The notes under the pieces were generated by a model, which was not told the DNA's origin, did not search any database, and worked only from the letters and a program-made list of their open reading frames with translations. From Streptomyces sp. NBC_01237 (GTDB lineage: Bacteria; Actinomycetota; Actinomycetes; Streptomycetales; Streptomycetaceae): a stretch of DNA of 64,000 bases. Position 1 is the stretch's first letter, and the number at the start of each line of letters is the position of its first letter. The translations under genes were made by a program, and so were the position numbers. The DNA lies in contig NZ_CP108508.1 of assembly GCF_035917275.1 (NCBI RefSeq), positions 2,914,001-2,978,000 of the forward strand, read 5' to 3'. Below, in pieces: positions 58,559 through 64,000 of the stretch.

Positions 58559-60031
58559 TCAGCGGTTGAAGGAGCTGCCCAGGGCCGCCTTCGCCGCCAC
58601 GGTGCCCAGCGTCCCGTGGCCGAAGCTGAAGGACCCCTTGGCGCCGAGGCCGGAGGCGGTGGCCGGGAAGAACCAGAGCGAGCCCTCGCCCTCCCCCTCG
58701 CCGGGCGCGCCGACGGCCAGGTCGGCACGGCCGTCCTTGTTGACGTCCGCGAAGGCGGCGGCACCGCCGAACAGGTCGCCCTTCTCCGCCGCGCCGGGAA
58801 CATCCGGTGTGGACTGGTTGAAGCCGAAGCTGCCGGTGCCCGTCGGGCCGGTGGCCTTCCCGGGCAGGATCACGATGCCGCCCGCCCGCCGGACCGTGCC
58901 CAGCGCCTCGTTCGGGACGCCGACGGCGATCTCGCCGAAGCCGTCGCCGTTCGTGTCGCCGATCGCGACGGACGAGCCGAAGCCGTCGGAGGCCTCCGCC
59001 GCGCCCGGGACGCCCGCCGAGTCCTGGTTGAAGACCTTGGCCTTGGTGCCCTGCGGTCCGGTGGCGCTGCCCGGTACATAGGTGAGCATCCCGCCCTTGG
59101 CGAGCGGCAGGTCGAGGTCGCTGTCGTAGCCGTCGACCGGGCGTCCGACGGCGAGGTCGGCGTACTTGTCACCGTTGACGTTGCCGACGGCGAGGCGTTC
59201 GCCGCCCTCCAGGGAGTAGCCGTCGCTGCCCTTCACCCGGGTGTACTCGCCCGGTCCCGCGGGGCTGCCGTTGCTGATGAGGATGCGGCGGTCGTCGTAC
59301 TCGTCGCCGCTGTGGACGACGGCGGCGAGGTCGTCGCGGCCGTCCCCGTTGACGTCGCCCGCCGCCAGGTCCAGGTAGCGCTTGTCGTCCATGTCGGGCA
59401 GCTCGGTGGTGGCGGACGCGCGGCCGTCGCGGGTGAACGGGCCCAGGAGGCTCTGGAGATCGTGGTCGCGGACGGTCGCGAGGTCGGGGGCGCCGTCCCC
59501 GTTGAAGTCGCCGGCGGCGAGATGGGCGCCGACACCGTCGTACTGCTCCCCGTCCAGAACCGTCGCACCACCGGCGAGTCCGCCCGCGCCGCCCCAGATG
59601 ACCGTGAGCGAGCCCGCGGCGTCGCCGGTGCCGACCTTCTCGCCCGAGGAGCCGACCACCAGGTCCGCGTAGCCGTCCCGGTCGAGGTCGGCGGAGACCA
59701 CCGAGCTGCCGAAGGCGTCCTTCGCCTCCGGTGTGCCGGGGATGTTGGCCGTGCTCTGGGTGAAGACCTTCTTGGCGGAGCTCTTGACACCCGTACCGGA
59801 GCCGTACGCGACGCCGACGTATCCGGCGCCCGCGAAGCCCTTGACCGTGGCGCCGGGGGCGGCGAACGCGATGTCGGGGTATCCGTCGCCGTTGAAGTCG
59901 GAGTGGAGACCGGCCGGGGCCGCCGCCCGCTCGGGTGCGGCCGGGGCCGCCTGGGCGGTGGGCAGGGCGAGGGCTGCGGAGGCGACGGTGATGGCCAGGA
60001 CCACACCGGTACCGAGTGCTCGGGGTGCCAC
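58559..60031 (-). CDS. Secreted FG-GAP (integrin alpha-like) repeat protein
   Basis: 490 residues. GTG start at 60031 with AGAAGGAG before it; the Sec signal (ALGTGVVLAITVASAALAL) is cut near AQAAPA. About seven FG-GAP repeats carry Ca-binding loops such as DFNGDGYPDIAF, DLDRDGYADLVV, DFNGDGAPDLAT, DVNGDGRDDLAA, DTNGDGFGEIAV and DVNKDGRADLAV, so it is a Ca-stabilised beta-propeller outside the cell. Ligand unknown. It is convergent with the eCIS run and divergent from the next GNAT. Confidence 0.93.
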   Translation of the reverse strand: MAPRALGTGVVLAITVASAALALPTAQAAPAAPERAAAPAGLHSDFNGDGYPDIAFAAPGATVKGFAGAGYVGVAYGSGTGVKSSAKKVFTQSTANIPGTPEAKDAFGSSVVSADLDRDGYADLVVGSSGEKVGTGDAAGSLTVIWGGAGGLAGGATVLDGEQYDGVGAHLAAGDFNGDGAPDLATVRDHDLQSLLGPFTRDGRASATTELPDMDDKRYLDLAAGDVNGDGRDDLAAVVHSGDEYDDRRILISNGSPAGPGEYTRVKGSDGYSLEGGERLAVGNVNGDKYADLAVGRPVDGYDSDLDLPLAKGGMLTYVPGSATGPQGTKAKVFNQDSAGVPGAAEASDGFGSSVAIGDTNGDGFGEIAVGVPNEALGTVRRAGGIVILPGKATGPTGTGSFGFNQSTPDVPGAAEKGDLFGGAAAFADVNKDGRADLAVGAPGEGEGEGSLWFFPATASGLGAKGSFSFGHGTLGTVAAKAALGSSFNR

Positions 60032-60058
60032 GGGGACTCCTTCTGCTGACGTGTACGG

Positions 60059-60068
60059 AGAACGTTCT
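60059..60068. promoter_or_regulatory. 10-bp palindrome in the divergent FG-GAP/GNAT promoter region
   Basis: AGAACGTTCT is a perfect palindrome 28 bases upstream of the FG-GAP gene start, in the leader or core promoter. The 199-base gap (60032-60230) contains no gene. Regulator unknown. Confidence 0.3.
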
Positions 60069-60230
60069 TGAGTGGTTCGTGAAACATTCCGCCGAGGTCT
60101 GCTGAACGGGGGTGGCAGTGACGGCTGGTACTCGGTGAGACGGGCGGATCGGCCGGAGGGTTGCACGCCGATCGTCACAAGTACGCCTATCTTGTTCCCT
60201 GTTCCCGACCTCTGCGGAAGGAGTGACCCG

Positions 60231-60797
60231 GTGACCTCACAGATCCGGCTGGTGACGGGCGAGGAGCTGACCGGCCGTGCCGAGGGCATCCGCACCGTGT
60301 ACGCGGAGGCGTTCTCGGGGCCGCCCTGGGACGAGGACCCGGCGGAGGCGGACAGGTATGCCGAACGCCTGGCGAAGGACGCGGCCCGGCCGGGTTTCAC
60401 GGCGGCGGTGGCCCTGGACGGGGAGGCCGTGACCGGCTTCGCCACGGCCTGGACCACGCCGGAGGTCTTCCCCGACGACCGCAGTTACGGACAGGTCGCG
60501 CAGGCGCTGGGACCCGAGCGCACAACGGCCCTGCTGTGCGGAGCGCTTGAGGTCGACGAGCTGGCCGTCCGGCCCCGGGCGCACGGCACGGGGCTGGGTG
60601 CGGCCCTGCTGGCGGCGGTGACCGGCCCTGCCACGGACGGCCGTTGCTGGCTGCTGACCTCGGTGCGGGCGGGGGCCGCGCTGCGGCTGTACGAGCGCGC
60701 GGGCTGGCATCGCTTCGCCGCACCGGTACCGGGAAGGGCGGGGCTCGTCCTGTTCCTCGGCCCCGGACACCCGGGCGTCCGCGAAGCGCGTACATGA
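60231..60797 (+). CDS. GNAT-family acetyltransferase
   Basis: 188 residues; GTG at 60231 behind GGAAGGAG. Acetyl-CoA site: VDELAVRPRAHGTGLGAALL (loop RAHGTGLG about residue 120), then AALRLYERAGWHRF at the end. The N-terminus has YAEAFSGPPWDEDPAEADRY, often seen in actinobacterial GNATs of unknown acceptor. It stands alone and is followed by a gene remnant. Confidence 0.86.
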   Translation: MTSQIRLVTGEELTGRAEGIRTVYAEAFSGPPWDEDPAEADRYAERLAKDAARPGFTAAVALDGEAVTGFATAWTTPEVFPDDRSYGQVAQALGPERTTALLCGALEVDELAVRPRAHGTGLGAALLAAVTGPATDGRCWLLTSVRAGAALRLYERAGWHRFAAPVPGRAGLVLFLGPGHPGVREART

Positions 60798-60800
60798 ACG

Positions 60801-60964
60801 AAGCACCGCCGCGAACGGGGCGCGTACGCGGCCGAAGCGCGGGCGCACACCCACGCGATCCTGCTCGCCGCCAACGACCCCAACGCGGGGCGCGGCCCGC
60901 TCAAGCGGCCATGAACAAGGACATGGAACTGGTGAAGGCCGCGATCGATCAGTTCGACTTCTGA
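60801..60964 (+). pseudogene. Small gene remnant (possible)
   Basis: Two short frames look like leftover protein: AHTHAILLAANDPNAGRGP from about 60846, ending in a stop, then MNKDMELVKAAIDQFDF ending at 60964 in another frame. The codon pattern suggests the 3' part of a decayed gene with frameshift, but I cannot name the family. It may also be simple non-coding sequence. Confidence 0.25.
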
Positions 60965-61013
60965 GGGCTCCCACGCCTCCGGCGCGGCGGTCGACGGTCG
61001 GCGGGCCCGACGG

Positions 61014-61463
61014 CTACAGCGCGACCGTCAGCAGGACGCAGGCGGCGAGGGAGAGGGCGGTGCGGACCCGGTGGAGGGTGTTCCAGCGGGACTCGAACGC
61101 CGTGCGGGCCGCGCTGTCGTCACCGCCCTCGGCGTCCGCGAGCGCCTTGTTCAGCGGGATGTTCCCGGCGATCGTGATCATATGGCCGACCACGGCGCAG
61201 GCCAGCCCGGCCACGACGACGGGCAGCCGCGACTCCCCGCCGACGCCGGAGACCAGCACCGCGACCGGAAGGGCGACCACTCCGAGGAACAGGACGAGGA
61301 AGACCGGCCCCGGAACCTTCTCGTTGAAGCGGCGCATCGCGGCCGTGAACTGTTCGTCCGGCAACGCCGCGAGTCCGGGCATGATCGCGATGAGGAACGT
61401 GAGCATGAAGCCCGCGTAGAGGCCGTTGACGATCGCGGAGAGCACCAGGAGCAGGGAGGTCAT
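61014..61463 (-). CDS. DUF1772-type small integral membrane protein
   Basis: 149 residues, four hydrophobic helices: LLLVLSAIVNGLYAGFMLTF, FLVLFLGVVALPVAVLVSG, VVVAGLACAVVGHMITIAG and LSLAACVLLTVAL. The conserved NIPLNKAL and the SRWNTLHRVRT region near the last helix are typical of the DUF1772 (anthrone-oxygenase-like) family; most members have unknown function. Start at 61463; two ATGs just upstream (61472, 61475) are alternatives and no SD decides. Confidence 0.82.
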   Translation of the reverse strand: MTSLLLVLSAIVNGLYAGFMLTFLIAIMPGLAALPDEQFTAAMRRFNEKVPGPVFLVLFLGVVALPVAVLVSGVGGESRLPVVVAGLACAVVGHMITIAGNIPLNKALADAEGGDDSAARTAFESRWNTLHRVRTALSLAACVLLTVAL

Positions 61464-61576
61464 GGTGCACATCATGACGCGGGACGGCGCGCGGCACAGC
61501 CACAATTCCGCACGGCCGTACGCCCCCGCCCGCCCTTCTCTCCGCAGCACTCCGCAGCCCTGCGAAGCACTCCGGA

Positions 61577-61676
61577 CCCCGACCGAGCCGGGCCTCGACA
61601 GAGCCGGGGCCCGGCGAAGTCCGCAGAACCCCGGCCGAGCCGGGTCCCGACAGAGCCGGGACCCGCCGAAGTCCGC
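61577..61676. repeat. 52-bp-period imperfect tandem repeat
   Basis: A 48-base unit rich in GAGCCGGG occurs at 61577-61624 and 61629-61676, with a few differences. It lies in the gap of 219 bases between the DUF1772 and VWA genes, which holds no gene. Confidence 0.75.
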
Positions 61677-61682
61677 CCGGGC

Positions 61683-63293
61683 TCAGCCGATCTCGCCCTC
61701 GGCCGCACCGTCCCCCTTCGGACCGTCGCCGCCCTTGAGCCGGTCCGCCCGGCCGATCGCCGTCGCCAGCTTCCGTACCGCGCTGTCCTCGGTCCCGTCC
61801 GCCAGCTTCGAGGCGCGGGAGGCCAGTTCGGACAGCCGGGGCATGCCCGGCAGCTCCCCGCCGCGCAGCGTCTCGGCGAAGTACGCGGCCACCGACGCCA
61901 CTTGGAGCCGCTCGCCGGTGTCGCCCCACAGCGGTCCATCGATCGACCCGCTCCGCACGGAGCCGGACTCCTCGTGCGCCTCGCGGGTCCTGGGGTCGAG
62001 CCAGCGCACCGTGGCCGTCGCCACCCGGCCGGACGCGCCCTCCCGCAGCCGTACGGCATAGAGCGCGGTCACCGTGTGGCCGGGGCCGACCTCGCCGCCG
62101 TCGACGCTGTCGTCGCGGAAGTCCTCGTCGGCGACCTTGCGGTTCTCGTAGCCGATGAGCCGGAACTGCTTGACGTTCTCGCGGTCGAAGGCGACCTGGG
62201 CCTTGGCGTCGCGGGCCCGCAGTTCCACATGGGCGGGCAACTGGTCGACGAAGACCTTGCGCGCCTGGGTCTCGTCGGCGATGTACGTGGTGTTGCCGTC
62301 GCCCTTGTTGGTGAGGCGCTCCATCAGCGCGTCGCCGTAGTCGCTGCCGACCCCGACGCCGAAGAGCGTGATGCCGTGCTCGCGGCGTGCGTCGCCGATG
62401 CGTTCGAGGATCGCGTCGGCCTGGGTCTCGCCGGTGTTGGCGAGGGCGTCGGAGAGCAGCACGACACGGTTGGTGGCGCCCTTGCGGTGCCCCTCGACCG
62501 CTTCCTCGTAGCCGCGCACGATGCCGGCCTCGACGTTGGTGGAGTCGGTCGGTTCCATCTCCTCGACCGCGTCGCGGATCTTGGTCCGGTTGCCCCGGAG
62601 GCGGGTCATCGGCAGCCGGGTCTCGGCCTCGTCGCTGAAGGTGACCAGGGAGACCGCGTCGTCGTCGCGCAGTTCGTCGGTGAGGATCGTCAGCGACTTC
62701 TTCGCCAGGTCGAGACGGCCCGGCTCGGCCATGGACCCGGAGATGTCGACGACGAACGTGAGCGCGGCGGGCGGGCGTTCACTGCTGGGGGCGGCCGCCC
62801 TGGTGGCCAGGCCGACCCGGACGAGCGACCAGTCGGCGGCCCCCTTCCCGGAGCCGTCCCCGGACCCCCCGCCGGCCCGCGCCCCGTCGACGGTCACCGA
62901 GAAGCCGTTGCCCTTCGGCCGCTCGTAGCCCTGGCGGAAGCTGTTGACGAACTCCTCGGGCCGTACGGTCCCGGGATCCGGCAGTCTGCCGTCGCCCAGG
63001 GTGCGGCGCGCGTAGCCGTAGCTCGCGGTGTCCACGTCCAGGGCGAAGGTGGACAGATAGTCGGGCGCCGCGACGTCCCGCCGCTTCTCGGCCGCCCCGT
63101 CCCCCTCCGCGGCGCCGTCGGGCGCCGCGGAGGGGGCGGCCGGGGCGGGCTGTCCGCCGCCGGGCGGCCCCGGCTCCTTCCGGGCGGCGGACTGGCGGTC
63201 GGCGGACGAGGTCGCGTCCATTCCGCCGCTGCAGCCGGTGATCAGCATTCCGCCCGCCAGCAGCAGTGCGGCTGCCCGTGTCCGGTGTTCCAT
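61683..63293 (-). CDS. VWA-domain lipoprotein
   Basis: 536 residues. Lipobox LITGC with lipidated Cys21 follows a short signal peptide. After a Pro/Ala/Gly-rich spacer comes the N-terminal VWF domain (STFALDVDTASYGYARRTLG, then RPEEFVNSF). The VWA domain has an intact MIDAS DISGSM (Asp183), with TFSDEAE and SDALANTGE downstream, and the C-terminal DUF3520-like segment with AHVELRARDAKAQVAFDREN. Surface-exposed metal-dependent binding protein, partner unknown. Start ATG at 63293. Confidence 0.92.
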   Translation of the reverse strand: MEHRTRAAALLLAGGMLITGCSGGMDATSSADRQSAARKEPGPPGGGQPAPAAPSAAPDGAAEGDGAAEKRRDVAAPDYLSTFALDVDTASYGYARRTLGDGRLPDPGTVRPEEFVNSFRQGYERPKGNGFSVTVDGARAGGGSGDGSGKGAADWSLVRVGLATRAAAPSSERPPAALTFVVDISGSMAEPGRLDLAKKSLTILTDELRDDDAVSLVTFSDEAETRLPMTRLRGNRTKIRDAVEEMEPTDSTNVEAGIVRGYEEAVEGHRKGATNRVVLLSDALANTGETQADAILERIGDARREHGITLFGVGVGSDYGDALMERLTNKGDGNTTYIADETQARKVFVDQLPAHVELRARDAKAQVAFDRENVKQFRLIGYENRKVADEDFRDDSVDGGEVGPGHTVTALYAVRLREGASGRVATATVRWLDPRTREAHEESGSVRSGSIDGPLWGDTGERLQVASVAAYFAETLRGGELPGMPRLSELASRASKLADGTEDSAVRKLATAIGRADRLKGGDGPKGDGAAEGEIG

Positions 63294-63430
63294 CGGTACC
63301 CCCCACGTCGTCGACATCTGTGAATGTGACGTGCGAGAGGGCCGATGGGAGCCGACGAACGCGTTGCGGAACAGTCTCGAAGCTGCAACGGCGGGTGACC
63401 GCACCGGCCCGGAACCGCGGAACATCAGGT

Positions 63431-64000
63431 TCAGGACACGATGTCCTTACGACTGAACCCGCGGAAGGCCAGCGCGAACAGAATCAGGGCATACGTCACC
63501 GAGACCGCCGCGCCCTTCACCATCCCGCCCCACTCCAGCTCCGGCTGGAGCGCGTCCGCCCACGCGAACTGCCAGTGCGCGGGCAGGAAGTCGCGCCAGG
63601 AGCCGAGCGCGGTGACGGCGTCCAGCACATTGCCGACGATGGTCAGACCGACCGCGCCGCCGACCGCGCCGAGCGGGGCGTCCGTCTTCGTCGACAGCCA
63701 GAACGCCAGCGCGGCGGTGACCAGTTGGGAGACGAAGACGAACGCCACGACGAGTGCGAGACGCGGCACCGTGTCACCGGTCGCCAGCGCTCCCCCGGTG
63801 GGCAGTTCGAGCGGCCCCCAGCCGTACGCCGCGGCCCCCGCCGCCAGCGCGACGACCGGCAGCAGCACCATCGCGGCCAGGCTGAAGCCGAGCGCGACGA
63901 CGAGCTTGCTCCACAACAGCCGCATCCGGGGCACGGGCGCGGCGAGCAGATAGCGCAGCGAGGACCAGCCGGCCTCGGAGGCGACGGTGTCCCCGCAGAA
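63431..64000 (-). CDS. ABC-2-type transporter permease (5' end outside window)
   Basis: C-terminal part only; the frame stays open to base 64000. The visible 189 codons include SLRYLLAAPVPRMRLLWSKL, typical of ABC-2 permeases of the ABC transporter family, then membrane helices such as FSLAAMVLLPVVALAAGAAA, LALVVAFVFVSQLVTAALAF and GLTIVGNVLDAV. The gene ends with FRGFSRKDIVS. A GTG at 63934 is internal and not the true start. Confidence 0.88.
   Translation of the reverse strand, partial: FCGDTVASEAGWSSLRYLLAAPVPRMRLLWSKLVVALGFSLAAMVLLPVVALAAGAAAYGWGPLELPTGGALATGDTVPRLALVVAFVFVSQLVTAALAFWLSTKTDAPLGAVGGAVGLTIVGNVLDAVTALGSWRDFLPAHWQFAWADALQPELEWGGMVKGAAVSVTYALILFALAFRGFSRKDIVS

Overview
The window is a high-GC actinobacterial chromosome segment, almost certainly Streptomyces. 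The supports are strong GC bias at third codon positions, ATGA/GTGA stop-start overlaps in most operons, an SsbB/dynamin-like sporulation operon, a sortase-anchored thioester surface protein, a TTA (bldA-type) codon in a specialised-metabolism gene, a DasR-like operator and a Streptomyces-type extracellular contractile injection system (eCIS).

Layout. 1-3.2 kb: 3' part of an FtsX-type ABC permease and its ATPase. 3.2-6.3 kb: a 22-bp tandem repeat, then two translationally coupled secreted serine hydrolases. 6.4-9.2 kb (minus): ettA, a hot-dog thioesterase and an unknown protein. 9.4-12.5 kb (minus): a secreted PQQ-type beta-propeller and a Cys-Gln thioester surface protein with a LAATG sortase signal. 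12.7-16.9 kb (minus): dynA-dynB-ssbB, two dynamin-like GTPases with a single-strand DNA-binding protein. 17.2 kb: tRNA-Arg(UCU) with a UUCG-capped terminator. 17.4-21.1 kb: a MocR regulator divergent from a Tm-1-like/TIM-barrel gene pair.

21.2-27.6 kb: a compact five-gene operon (PhyH-type oxygenase, DUF6271 glycosyltransferase-like protein, type III PLP decarboxylase, GNAT acetyltransferase, MFS exporter). It has a roughly 1-kb untranslated upstream region carrying a DasR-like palindrome and ends in a 17-bp-stem terminator. I do not recognise its product; it looks like a small biosynthetic cluster for a modified amine.

28.1-58.4 kb: a full eCIS locus on one strand. It encodes sheath, tube, hub-assembly chaperone, a small IGR-motif protein, DUF4255 terminator, AAA+ ATPase, CIS tube/LysM adaptors, hub, spike, PAAR-like tip, gp25, two baseplate-J-like wedge proteins, a tail-I/beta-helix protein, a DUF6519 protein and a peptidoglycan amidase. 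Embedded in it is a 2152-residue DUF4157 protein that ends in a probable nuclease toxin. A low-GC gene follows it at once and is best read as its immunity partner. The toxin tip plus immunity gene is the most interesting part of the window.

58.5-64 kb: an FG-GAP secreted protein, a GNAT, a gene remnant, a DUF1772 membrane protein, a VWA lipoprotein and the 3' end of an ABC-2 permease that runs off the window.
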